Made by a program: the position numbers and the translations under genes. From NCBI GenBank assembly GCA_001910725.1, contig MJGA01000007.1, positions 1 to 64,000 of the forward strand: 64,000 nucleotides of DNA, given 5' to 3'. This document shows, piece by piece, positions 12,333 through 23,500 of the stretch. The stretch's first letter is position 1. Each line of letters starts with the position of its first letter. This DNA is from Phanerodontia chrysosporium. Its lineage: Eukaryota > Basidiomycota > Agaricomycetes > Polyporales > Phanerochaetaceae. The notes below the pieces were generated by a model, which worked only from the letters and a program-made list of their open reading frames with translations, had not been told where the DNA came from and made no database searches.

Positions 12333-12899
12333 AGAGGCTTGTCACCTGCAGCGTCGCCTCCACTGACATCCGTCCGCATATTCCTCCCCTCCCTCCCTCG
12401 TATATGTCAGCTGGTTGGTTTTTCGCAGGTCACCTTTGCCCGGCAGGTCGTGGACGTTGTTTTTGTGTTATATTACAAGTAGTATCCAATAAGCATTCAC
12501 TTTTCTATCTACCAATGAAATGCGTGCAGCCTCAAAGGTGGAGAATGTGGGTGGAGAATGCGGAAGAGAAAGGCAGAATTCAATTAGTTTTTTTTTTTAA
12601 AACTGACATATTTGCATGCAAAGAACAGGGATCAGTTGATATCTGCAGTTAAGCTTAGAAGTGCAGAAACGTGAACTTCTTGCATAATGAGCTTGGTGAG
12701 TAGTGGTGAAGAAATCTTCACAATGTTCCAACTTCAGGGGGCAGACTCGAGTGCGAAGTGGACTTGGATTTTATCTCCCCTGCCTGGACATGCTGTCGAC
12801 TTCTTGGTTATGTGTGTATATATTTTCCATTGTAAAGGACTGATTGATTTTGATTCCAAACCTGTGATAGACCTGTGCAGTTCTGTTGGATAAGTGTCC
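12333..12899. other. 3' flank of helicase copy 2, no gene seen
   Basis: AT-richer DNA with a T run near 12589. ORFs are short and have no recognisable features. Confidence 0.5.
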
Positions 12900-14735
12900 A
12901 ACTGCCAGTGGTGACCACATTTAGCACCTCGGAGCAATGCTCAGTCGAGCCGGTCGCCACTGGCGACCGACAGGCACCCAACGCAGCTCACCAGATGGCC
13001 CAGGGTAACATTTGCATGGTAATCTACTCCTGCTTGTGATCGATTCGTATTGTAACTACTCACCTTAACCACTCACTCTAGCAACAACATGGGTCGCCAC
13101 TGGCAGCCAGCATATCGTGCTCAATGTAATAACCCTAAGCTTGGGTTTGTGCATGTGTGGAACTTGTCGGTCGCCATTGGCGATCTGCCTGACCAAGTCA
13201 AGTCAATCGTGCTACCCATGGCACGGCTTCCAAACAACACCACAGATTTGAGAATGAAGCAAGTTCAGAAGCAGGCTGTAAGGGCAAGTTTGACAAGTAT
13301 ACAGTCAGCAAGCCGCTATCGGGTAACCCTGTTATAAGTTATTTTGAGTGTTGGTCGCCAGTGGCAGCCAACACGTCACGGTCTACTAACCCCTATATTT
13401 GGGTTGAATTCACTACAGCCAGCCGCCAGTGGCAACTGCTTCAACATAGACTTTTGCTGAGGACACGATTAATTTTGTGGTTTTGACGAGTGGTCGCCAC
13501 TGGCAAGCATAATGCCAACAGCCACCTAACCCTATGCTAGAGTTGGCTACATGCTAATTCTGGTTGCCAGAGGTAACTAACTAACTAACTCGCTCGCTTG
13601 AGCATCTCTCGTCGCCAGTGGCGACTGACAAGCCCACGTTCTCTCAACAACGGAAGGCATGGAGGTTTTCTCTGTGTATGAGACCGCTCTCCCATGTGGT
13701 TGTTGCCAGTGATGCCCCACTTGGCGTGGATGACCTGATCTCAGCGTATTGAAAGCACAGTCTAGTAACAACAATTCCAGCCGCCATTGACAACCGGCAC
13801 ACCATGCTCAATGCAACCCTATGCTTGGGTTTGTGCATGTGTGAAACATGTAGGTTGCCACTGGCGACTTGCTCTGTTCTGACATCTATAGTGTGATCTT
13901 GTTCCATTGAATCATAAAGTGCTCAGTCAACATCGGTTGCCAGTGGCAGCCGGCACGATGCTGTGCTCAGTTTACCCCTAGATATAGGTTCACACTCTGT
14001 CACGAAAGCCAGTCGCCAGTGGCGACCACCTAGGCGAAAGATCCTGCTAGGGGCGAGTGGTCGCAATCGTCAAGCAAAACCCTAAATCACTTGATTTTAT
14101 GCTAGGGTTGGTTTCGTGATCTTAACGGGTAGTCGCCACTGGCACCCACACTAGCACAGTGCAGTGTGTTCACTCAAGGAATTCACCTGCAAGGTGCGCA
14201 GCACACTCACTTGCACATTTTGGGGTTTCTGGCTGCTCTGAACGGGTGGTTGCCAGTGGCAGGCAAAATGCTGACAACAGTCACTCGCCCCTATGCTAGG
14301 GTTAATTTTGTAGTCCTGACATCGGTTGCCAGTGGCAGCCGGCACGATGCTGTGCTCGGTTTACCCCTAAATATGGGTTCAAACACTGCCACGAAAGCCA
14401 GCCGCCAGTGGCGACCACTTTGAAAAGGGATCCTGCTAGGGGTGAGCGGTAGCCATTGTCAAGCAAAACTCTAAATCACTTGATTCTATGCTAGGGTTGG
14501 TTTCGTGATTTTGACAGGTAGTCGCCACTGGCATCCACATTAGCACAGTGCAGTGTGTTCAATCAAGGAATTCACCTGCAAGGTGCGCAGCACACTCACT
14601 TGCACATTTTGGGGTTTCTGGCTGCTCTGAACGGGTGGTTGCCAGTGGCAGGCAAAATGCTGACAACAGTCACTCGCCCCTATGCTAGGGTTGGTTTTGT
14701 AGTCCTGACAGGTGGTTGCCAGTGGCAGCCATGCT
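12900..14735. repeat. Dense family A palindrome array
   Basis: About 22 copies of a 15-bp palindrome, core GTCGCCACTGGCGAC or GTCGCCAGTGGCGAC, often flanked to GTGGTCGCC/GGCGACCAC. Copies begin near 12903, 12950, 13091, 13168, 13352, 13422, 13493, 13608, 13853, 13934, 14010, 14131, 14246, 14323, 14400, 14520, 14636 and 14712, with several weaker ones between. Spacing is mostly 70-115 bp. Many spacers carry a second palindrome built from CCCTA and TAGGG, for example AACCCTATGCTAGGGTT. No protein-coding gene is supportable; the ORFs here merely translate the repeat. Confidence 0.85.
13930..14707. repeat. Two-copy tandem duplication, 389-bp period
   Basis: The segment 13930-14318 is repeated at 14319-14707 with point differences. 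Landmarks such as GGAATTCACCTGCAAGGTG recur exactly 389 bp apart. Each unit contains four or five family A palindromes, so the array has grown at least once by segmental duplication. Confidence 0.85.
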
Positions 14736-14749
14736 AATAGTGTGGTGTC

Positions 14750-14904
14750 CTAGCAAGGATTTCAGCTGCAAAGTATATTGCTCTCTTTTGCATGCAGCTA
14801 AAAGACACAGGGCTAGCACACGGCCATAAATGGCCGTGGCTAGCCAAGGCCTTGAGCATGCAAGCAAGCGTGCTGCAACACTTTGCAGCTGAAATCCTTG
14901 CTAG
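14750..14904. repeat. 155-bp hairpin with 25-bp perfect arms
   Basis: Arms at 14750-14774 and 14880-14904 are perfect reverse complements (starting CTAGCAAGGATTTCAGC). Inside are further paired blocks (TTGCATGC with GCATGCAA, GCTAGC with GCTAGC) and a central CACGGCCATAAATGGCCGTG at 14819-14838. The arm resembles a sequence that recurs in direct orientation near 14150 and 14545, so this looks like an inverted duplication of the neighbouring repeat or a small MITE-like element. Confidence 0.75.
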
Positions 14905-15392
14905 AATGCACTGTGCCAGTGAACGGTCTACTGCCAAGGGGCTAGGCGCCTAGCACCAGAATTGGGCGCTTGGCTGCAGGTAGCAGTGCTTGAGGTGCAT
15001 CCTAGTGCATCCTAGAGGCCCCTCATAACCCTAAAAAACCCAAAAATCCAATTGACGTGGCGCATTGCGACATTGCCCACGCAAGCCGCGCCCGTACTCT
15101 TCAACCCATTGGTCCTGCAGTTCAATCTACCTCGAACTTTGCAATCCAGAGTCGTGTCGGGAGACGTATCAGCTTCAAAGTGTTTGGTCGTAACCCTGTA
15201 CCTATAGTATTTCTTTTGATCCGTGGACTTTGTAAATGAAAGATTTTCCTTGGCTCACACTCTGAACCCCTACGGGAGATGTAAGTCGCCCCCTCGGTGC
15301 TCGAGCACCGTCCGGCGGCCCGTCGATGGTTCCGACGCTGAGCGTTCATGGGGGATCTGATGCCTGACGTTTCGCAGATATCAACGTCTCTT
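14905..15392. other. Spacer between the palindrome compartments, no gene seen
   Basis: Contains CATAACCCTAAAAAACCC near 15021, a weak telomere-like run, and otherwise nothing I recognise. The family A palindromes stop before this segment and the family B palindromes begin after it. Confidence 0.5.
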
Positions 15393-15632
15393 CCCCGATC
15401 GCTGCTCGAGCAGCGATCGGGGACATACCCACCTCAACCGTTGTGTGTCAGATCGGTATGTGGTCCGATCGCTGTTGAAGCAGCGATCGGGGATAACCGC
15501 TTGTGGCATAATATGAAGTAACTGTGTCTCTCCCCGATCGCTGCTCGAACAGCGATCGGATAACAATCAGTTTCTGGCAGAGAGTGCAGTAACTGCACGT
15601 CTCCCCAATCTCTGCTTGAGCAGCGATCGGAG
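15393..15632. repeat. Family B palindrome array 1 (4 copies, ~70-bp period)
   Basis: Four copies starting near 15393, 15464, 15533 and 15603. The first is a perfect 30-bp palindrome (CCCCGATCGCTGCTC plus reverse complement); the others are imperfect. It lies just 3' of gene Z1, and a homologous two-copy array lies 3' of Z2. Confidence 0.88.
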
Positions 15633-15725
15633 TATTCTACAGTTTGACATTAAACACTCGTAAATCATCCAACAATATTTTATTTCATAGTACACACAGT
15701 AAGCTCTTGTTACAAAACCCGGCAC

Positions 15726-17253
15726 TTAGTGAGGATACAATTCGCGCAACCGAGACTCAACAATGCGGGAGTCTAGAGATGTCATACCAAGATCATGACG
15801 GAGCATCTTCAAGTAATTATCCGCACCTAGATTCGCCACCGCCCGCAAATCCTCCTCCGTTCAGATACCCGCCTCCAGGAACTGATCCAGGTACCTCTCC
15901 AGTGGAAGGTGCACATGTCGAAGAAACTCCCGGATAGCCTCGCCTGACTCGTCCAGAGAGCTGGCATCCTCAGTAGCCATGGCACCCCCCACGTCGCCAG
16001 GCTCGTCAACCTGCATCGTTTCCTTCCCCTTGCCTGTCTCGCTTCCCTGAGCCTCCTCCTCCTTCTCGTCCTCGTCCTTCTTCTCCTCCTCATCATCAAG
16101 TTCGTCCTCCTCGTCCTCCTCGTCCTCCTCGTCCTCCTCGTCCTCCTCGTCCTCCTCGTCCTCCTCGTCCTCCTCGCCCTCCTCGTCCTCCTCGTTCTCT
16201 TCGTCCTCCTGCTTCTTGTTCTCCCTGTTCTCCTGCTCCTCGTCCTCCTCCATAGCTTCTTCATTCTCCTCCTCATTCTCTTTTGCCTTGCGCCCCTTGC
16301 CTTTTTTCTTCGACGAATGCTCCGCCCGCCACTGCTGGCTCGTTACGTGTGCTCGAAGGTACACCTCGAGCGGCCATCCCTTCTCGTACCGGCCGAGGAA
16401 CGGGCATCGCTCCATCACCTGTACTGTACATCAGAACCTTGCTACATTTCCATCTTCACCGTCCGGCGCACTCACTTTGTCCCGCAGCGATTCGTATTCA
16501 GCTGCAGACCGATCACCCCAACGCCTCTCCAGAGGGATGAACCGCGGATACTCCTCCCTCGCCACCTTCTGTGCATTCAAAACCAACATGTCAATTAACA
16601 TTCCAATCCACCCTCCAAGTTCAATCATCAACGCACAATGAGTTCCCTCCTCTCTCCCGCCGTCATCCCTTCAATCGCACTCAGGCCTCGGAACTTCGAC
16701 GTCGACTTTGGCACTGGAATCATTATTGTCTGTGAAAGAGATGGGGGGACGAGCAGCTTCCTGTCACCTACCGTGCGCGGTAACAGGACAATAGATAAAG
16801 AGCACCAAGCATGTACAATCAAATCTCAGCCGATGTCCTGTCATATCCATTTCTCACATGACAGGCCATTCATCACACGCCCGAGCAACCAACGCGATAG
16901 CGCAAGATGCATGTATTTATCTCTTCACGGATTGACAGATTCCGCCCTTCCCATCTCATTCTACATAACCCAGCCCTCATCTCGTTCAAGCGAGGCCGGA
17001 TCGGCGGGCCCATATTCAGTCTTGACACGCCGGATATGATAGATCTCCCCCGGGGGCGCTCTTGCCTTGTGATGCCAATGCCAATAGACCTGGAAAGTAC
17101 CAGCCTCATCTGGCGAATGCGCTCCGTGTCATCGATCGGCTCCGACGTCGCCACCTTGGTGCCTTCGTTCTGAGCCTTCGCTTCAGTCGCCGTCTTCACC
17201 TTCTCGTTCTTGCCCTTCCCTCCCCTCTGTCTCTTCTTTCCCTTCTTTGCCAT
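15726..17253 (-). pseudogene. Z1: acidic basidiomycete orphan gene with a premature stop
   Basis: Four exons in matching phase: 17101-17253, 16637-16729, 16476-16568, and 16418 down to a TGA at 15861-15863. Products in order: a basic start MAKKGKKRQRGGKG; a short conserved exon (PVPKSTSKFRGLSAIEGM); REEYPRFIPLERRWGDRS; then MERCPFLGRYEKGWPLEVYL, a Lys-rich stretch, a very long Asp/Glu run, and a C-terminus LERYLDQFLEAGI. Beyond the TGA the frame stays open for about 45 codons (TEEDLRAVANLG ... SRLRELYPH) to a TAA at 15726-15728, and the second copy (Z2) reads Arg at this stop. So the last exon is probably truncated by a nonsense change, giving ~298 aa instead of ~343. I do not recognise the family. 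Confidence 0.7.
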
Positions 17254-17469
17254 TTTTTCTAACGAGCTCTATGTCATATTGGATTCCTCGCACTCAATAT
17301 CTTGTAATATACTTACAACTGTTTTGATCAAATTGGTGATATCTTATAGCTGTCGTGGATGGGGTAGAGGATGGAGAGCAACGCATTGTCTACCAGCAAT
17401 CGCGCTTAAATACGACAGATATTGATTCGCAATAAACGCCTAAGGTTATATTAAGTCACGAGTAACTTG

Positions 17470-18115
17470 AAGCATGTGATAATGAATATGCCGGTCACTG
17501 CTCCCAAGAGCAATCAAACTGCTTTCTGCGAAATGAAGCCTTCACTCCGATCGCTCCTCGAGCAGCGATCGGGAACATTGGGTATACCCTCTCCCCTTCG
17601 CTTCTGCAACTCAATGGTGTGTTCTCCGATCGCTGCTCGAGGAGCAATCGGAGTGAAGGCTTCATTTCGCAGAAAGCAGTTTGATCGCTGTTCGAGCAGC
17701 CATCTGAGGGTAACACTTGGCCTTCTTAGAGTTGCCTGATCCAGCTGCACCTTTCCCGATCGCTGCTCGTGGGGCGCTCGGGGTGGCTTTCATGAAACCA
17801 CGGAATAACCCTTCCTGTCCGATCGCTGCTCGAACAGCGATCGGAGACTTTAAGTCCGTTTCATCTTTGACAATTATCAGCCTATTTCCCCGACCCCTCT
17901 TCGAACAGCGATCGGGGGGATTGCTTCTTTCGCATGTTTTACGTGAGTCAGTACGCTCAAATTGCACTATTCTTTTTAATCACTTCATCTGTCACTTTGA
18001 GCTTAAGCGCCTTTACTATGCTAATTCATATACGAACTGGTTCTCCAAACATGCGAGGCTATGCCTTAAGGGTGACCTAAGCCCTAAACAACCAGTAAAA
18101 ACCCAGTATAATATC
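17470..18115 (+). repeat. Repeat module with family B array 2
   Basis: Six palindromes between 17545 and 17918, preceded by a leader (CTGCGAAATGAAGCCTTCA) that also precedes the arrays at 38.7 and 40.2 kb and, inverted, 37.1 kb. The module ends near 18065-18115 with GGGTGACCTAAGCCCTAA and a CCAGTAAAAA...CCAGTATAA tail, shared with the outer ends of the inverted repeat at 36.7 and 40.7 kb. It looks like a dispersed repeat whose body is the palindrome array. No coding potential beyond translated palindromes. Confidence 0.75.
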
Positions 18116-19960
18116 TACTTGCCTTCCCCTTTCATCTTCTCAACTCTCACCTAAAAATCATCACACCGCAAACACTCAACACTACATCACAAAGCGCAAA
18201 GGCCAAATCGCAACAACAACAACAACAACAACATCTCATTCCCCAATTCACACACCAATGAACAAACTTCTGTAGCTGTCCATATTCACCACAATATACT
18301 GCCAACATATTCCAGAGCAAAAACTCAATGCTGCACAACAAAGAACAGACAGTGACAACAACAATTCAACCCACCAGAGCAAATCACTCAGTGACAAACT
18401 AATTCGTGCAGCTGTCCCTATTAATCAACTTAACATTCAAATAGTAACTACTATATAATCAACAGTTTACCTGTTCGTATCAACCAAGAGGTTGAAATAA
18501 CAGACAAAGGCAAGCAGTGCTACCCTTATATATTACAAGGTCTTTAGAGCAGGCTGTACAATTACTTAAGCTGATGACCAGTGCTCAGCAAGGCCGTACC
18601 AAGCCTGTGTCAGCAGGCTGCATCATCAGGCTGATCAGCTCAGAGTAACTCAGCAGAAATAACACTGTCTTCTCAGCCATCCAGGAAATAAGTTGCAAGG
18701 CAAACCAATGATCCAGGCAGTGATAGAGTGCGCATTGCAGTGCACTGGCACCTAGGGGCAATGTGCCATCAGGGCGCTGGTGCAGAGTGACCAAGCATTG
18801 AGTGTGGGCAACTAGGGCTGCTCACTTGTTAGATTAATCAAGGAAAATAGACAAAACATGGGGCTACACCATCACATCCATGACACAATGCACAGGCTTA
18901 TCTGTTTGTATTGTTCAAGAGGTCAAGATGTCAGTTAAGAGCAAGAAGAGCTAATCTTATCAATACTACTGACTTAAGAACAGGCTATACAGCTTCATAA
19001 GCTGATGGGCAGTGCTCAGCTTAGTCAACAAGACCGTGTCATGAGACTGTACCAGGTCTGCTCCCTCATTGGATTAAATCAAGAAACATACCTGGAAATG
19101 AGCACCAAGATAGGGCTACACCATTACATCTCTGACATTTGAGGCTGAGATTTAATCTCCACCTACATCGAGAAGAGCTATAGTGAACAGGTCAGAAATG
19201 GCAGAAAAAAAAAAAGGAACAAGATTTTCAGCAAGCTCCTTACAGAATTAGCTATTCATGTACAAGTCACATTGCATTACTAACTGCCTTTTATTACTGG
19301 TGAAGACTGGCATTGTATTGCTAAAGTGCAGCTTTACTTCTGACAACTGTTTGCTCCTGTGAAACAAGTAAAGATCACTTGCTACAAAGCCAATAAGGCT
19401 GTATTCTCAAGGGACCATGTTCAAGTACCCCATGTTGCACTCTGCATGAGGTGTTCAGATTCTTTGCCTCCTAAATTTGTAGTTATTTTAAAATCATTTG
19501 GTGAAGGCTAGTAGAGAGAGAGACAGAAAAGGTGCTGTGTTAAGGGAGGGAGAGTTATAGGTTGCCTCAGAGTTTAGAGGGTTAAAGTTGGGGTTAAGCG
19601 CAGAGTAGAGTGTAGGGTTAGGGTTTAGGGTTAGGGTTAGAGTAGGGGGAAACAAAACATGTGAATGGATTAACACCTGATTATTACGGTTTAGGGAGAC
19701 AAGGAACATTCACATTCATACATCCATACCCCGTGACTCGCAGAGACGGAATCTTGGATTGTAGATCGTTCTCACGAGACAGTTTTGCAAGATCCTCTCA
19801 AATCCGGAGATCGTTTAAACAAGGAAATACCAATGTACGGTGCAGAAAATATCAGTGTAAATGACATGTATGATTTATGTACGTTTGTTTCGAGACCGTA
19901 TCCTCCAGAACCTCACAGATGGAGGTGGATGAATCACAATAGCATCTCTGCCTGGAAGTC
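18116..19960. other. AT-rich gene desert with an old duplication
   Basis: No gene seen. A CAACAACAACAACAACAAC run sits near 18209. Segments near 18470-18890 and 18895-19140 are diverged relatives: both have GAGG(T)...CAAG.., ..AGGCT.TACA.., GCAGTGCTCAGC and GGGCTACACCAT in the same order. Low-complexity runs occur near 19206 and 19513. Confidence 0.55.
19613..19640 (+). repeat. Interstitial telomere-type repeat
   Basis: TAGGGTTAGGGTTTAGGG and a following TTAGGGTTAG form four to five TTAGGG-type units, the usual telomere hexamer of filamentous fungi. It is embedded in degenerate GGGTTA-like DNA from about 19575 and surrounded by unique sequence, so it is interstitial, not a chromosome end. 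Confidence 0.75.
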
Positions 19961-20344
19961 TCCGATCGCTGTTGGAAGCGCGATCGGATTTGCACCTCAA
20001 AATGATGTTGACATGTATTTACCTTTGATTATCCGATCGCTGCTCGAAGAGCGATCGGATTTATACTGCAAAACGAAGTTGACATGTATTTACCTTTGAT
20101 TATCCGATCGCTGCTCGAAGAGCGATCGGATTTATACTGCAAAACGAAGTTGACACGTATTTACCTTTGATTATCCGATCGCTGCTCGAAGAGCGATCGG
20201 ATTTATACTGCAAAACGAAGTTGACACGTATTTACTTGCGATTCTCCCGATCGCTGCTCGAGGAGCGATCGGAGTTCGAGCGCACAACAAGAGCGACACG
20301 CATTTACCTGCGATTCTTCCGATCGCTGCTCGAGGAGCGATCGA
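19961..20344. repeat. Family B array 3 (6 copies, ~70-bp period)
   Basis: Copies start near 19961, 20032, 20102, 20172, 20246 and 20318. Copies 2-4 sit in nearly identical 70-bp units that share the spacer TTTATACTGCAAAACGAAG, showing recent tandem amplification. The array lies 170 bp beyond the stop codon of U1. Confidence 0.9.
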
Positions 20345-20513
20345 AAGGAGCAAAGAGAGCATGGGAGATCACGACGACCAGGACGCCGTTGAGGCAAAAG
20401 CACAAACAATGAATGCATTCAAAACTTTCTAACCGAACAACCAAGCAAGCAACCATTTAACTCTCAAAACTATCCCTACCCACACATGATCGGCCACAAG
20501 TCACGATGCCGGT

Positions 20514-23500
20514 TCAACGGGCCCATGAAGGGGTTTTGTATCCATGCGATTCACCCAACTCCTTGGCGAGATCGTGTCCAACGATCAACCGAACAGCGTG
20601 GTAGAACTTGTATGGGTCGTCGGAGAGCAATGTGTCGAAAAACTGATCGTGAAGCTCGTCGAGCTCATCACTGGTAGGTACGACGTAGGTTGTCCCGAAG
20701 TGAGGGGGGGAAGTGTAAATGGCGTGCGTAGGCTTGAAGACGTTGATAAAGGTCATGAACCAGGGGTTCAACCCTTTCATACCTGGGTTAGAAGGGACGG
20801 AAGAGTCAATTCGATACATTTATCTTATTGAAACGCGGATAGCAACGAAGGAGGGATGCTGTACGTACTGTGCTTGTTGGTCCAAGTTTTACCAGGGCCT
20901 CGGCGACCCGAGCTGCCGTCAGCCTTGGGCCGGAACAATTGGCGGAGAGGGGAGTGTTCGGACCACATGGAGATGGCGATGGTTGGGATAGCTGTGATGA
21001 AGGGATGGGCTTTGGAACGACCGCCTCTTGATGGCTGAACGAAGAGTGGACAATGGGTCCGGAGGTGAGTTCGAATTGCCTCTGGGTCAGATGCGAGGGC
21101 TGGAGGCAGAACGACGCCATCGACAGAGATGGAGATCTGGGGAAGCAGGCGAGTGACTATGATGGCGATGAACATGGCGAGGCGGTGACACTTGACGTTC
21201 ATTGAAAAGTTCTTGAAGACCCAGTCATAGATGAGCCATATCTCACGTTTGTTCGGGTCGGCAGGGCAGGATTTGTCAGCAGGCAAGTCGGCGTTCTTGT
21301 AGGTGAACTCGATGGGAACGACAGACTTGTTGGAATAGGTGTCGAGCTGAGAGAGAGGCCAGCCGAGGGCAGACCAAGGCGCTTCGGGGTCGGAGAGGAG
21401 AATCTGGCGGGCGCGTTTGCGAGCACGACGAATGGACTGAGAGGAGGAGGGTAGATCGTCATCGTTGTCAGAGATCTCGACGACTTCATCGACGCGTCTT
21501 CGAAGAGGATGGGAGGAGGACGGTCGGGGCTGAAGCGGATCGAGGAGACGGACGAAGTGAGTGCAACTGGGCTTCTGTCTGGACCACATGCCGCAGTTGC
21601 CGGACGGGGTGTCGAAGAAAGGGAGATAGACGATGCCGGTTTCGAAAAGAGAGGATTGGAGAAGGTGACAGATAGCCTTTTTGTTATTTGTGGGGTCACG
21701 AAAGAAGTCGGGGAAGAGAGATGGAAGAGAGTGATAGAGGCGAAGGAGGAGGTGGTATGCGAAGGAGGTGGAGGTGAACGGAGCGGTGGGGGGCTTGTCG
21801 TGATCGAGGCAACTGTTGATGAGATTCCAACAGAGTTCGAAACGTGTGGTTTGAGGGAGGGTGGAACTAGCGGGCAAGTAGTCGAGACGAGCGTCGTTTG
21901 TTGTTGCGACGACGTTCAAGAGGTGAGCGCTTCCAGCGAGGGAAAGGGGATGTTCGCAATTTTGGGAGAGAAAACGAAGAGCTTCTTTGCGATCTTCGGG
22001 GGGGATATCGTTGTCACCGAGGGCTTGGTGGGAGCGAGATTGCCTCTGAATGTCTTGCTCGAGTTCGTTGAGGAGCCAAGCAACTGTCTCCTGCTTGAAC
22101 ACGCGCCAAAAGGCGACGCAGAGGTCGAATGCGCGCGTTGCCGATGAGACAGTCTTTGATGGATCACTCGCATTGAAAGCGGATCTCGCGCTAAGGATTT
22201 CGAGGGAGAAGGTGGCTTGAAAACGCTGGAGGATGATAGACAATCAGTATCCATCCAGGAGGAGGTTGAAAGCCATGCGAATTGTACGAGGGGGTAGGAA
22301 TGTAGTACATGTTACCGACTCCGTCGAGAGGGAGGGTAACCCGACCTCTGCTCGAGCAGGGATCGGAAACGAAGGGAAGTGCGTGAGGGGAGGGGAAATC
22401 CGACCGCTGCTCAAGCAGGGATCGGGAACGAGGGAGGGTGCGTGAGGGGAGGGGAAATCCGACCGCTGCTCGAGCAGGGATCGGAAACGGAGAGGCGTGC
22501 GGTAGGGAGAGAGAGAGAGAGAGAGAGAGGAGAGCCGATCGCTTCTCGAAGAGCGATCGGGAACGAAGGTGTAAGGGGGCGAAAGCACGGGGAGAAACCG
22601 ACCGCTCCTCGAGCAGCGATCGGTGGACACCAGTGGGAAACAATGAACGAAAACACGACGACGGAAATAAAGTGATTGGAGAGAACAGAAGTGCGATTCG
22701 ATGGTGAAGAGCAGAGAACAAAATGTTTACTCACGGCACATAAATCGACGCCATAGTGATAGATCAGACCTGCGCGGGCGGCAGACTTTGGGACTATTCC
22801 GTTGTCTTCGCAAGGCCAATTGTGGAGGGAAACGTCGACTTTGGGTAGGCCGTTTGGGAAAGTAATGGAGACAATGTCTGGGTTCAGACATGGCATACCG
22901 TCAATGAGCAGGCTTGTGGACAGCCAGAGGGGGTCCATGGTACTTCGAGTCATGACGCGTGCGATGCCGGTATGGCAGTAACTGAGGGCGCGCTCTAGAT
23001 TGGCGACAAGGTCGATGAAATGTGATGGAACATGAGTACCGGCGCCCTCGGTCATGGTGCCTTGGTCATGAAGGTGCTCGAGCAGAGTGGTCAAGCCCTG
23101 AGTTGTCCAGTTGTAAAGCTGGGGGTAGACCTAGCGTACGATTGAGGTCGATGAAGGGACTCTATGAACGATGGTTCGGGAATACGGCAGCAAAAGGTTG
23201 ATACTCACCTTGGTGTCGATAGCTGTGAAATGTGGGATAATATCTTCTCTCAGGCTGCCGTGCGACCAGGAGCGGATGAGGGGTGAGACAATTTCCTTGA
23301 AGAATACGCTGAGGGATGTAGCGACGTGAGAAATGGGGGAGAGAAGGGTTGGAGGTGGGGTGAGTATGTGGGTGAGGAACGAGTAGGTGAGAGGGAACTT
23401 ACGCGCCGTCGTAATACTTGTCCTCAAGCTTGCACATGTCAAAGTGATAGACAACTTCGATGCGCAACTCTCGAGGCAATTCCGGGGTGTTGATCTTCTC

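Noticed and set aside
19961..20344. CRISPR array
   Set aside because: Palindromic repeats with even spacing look CRISPR-like, but the spacers within an array are copies of each other rather than unique, the repeats vary, no cas gene is present and the DNA is eukaryotic.
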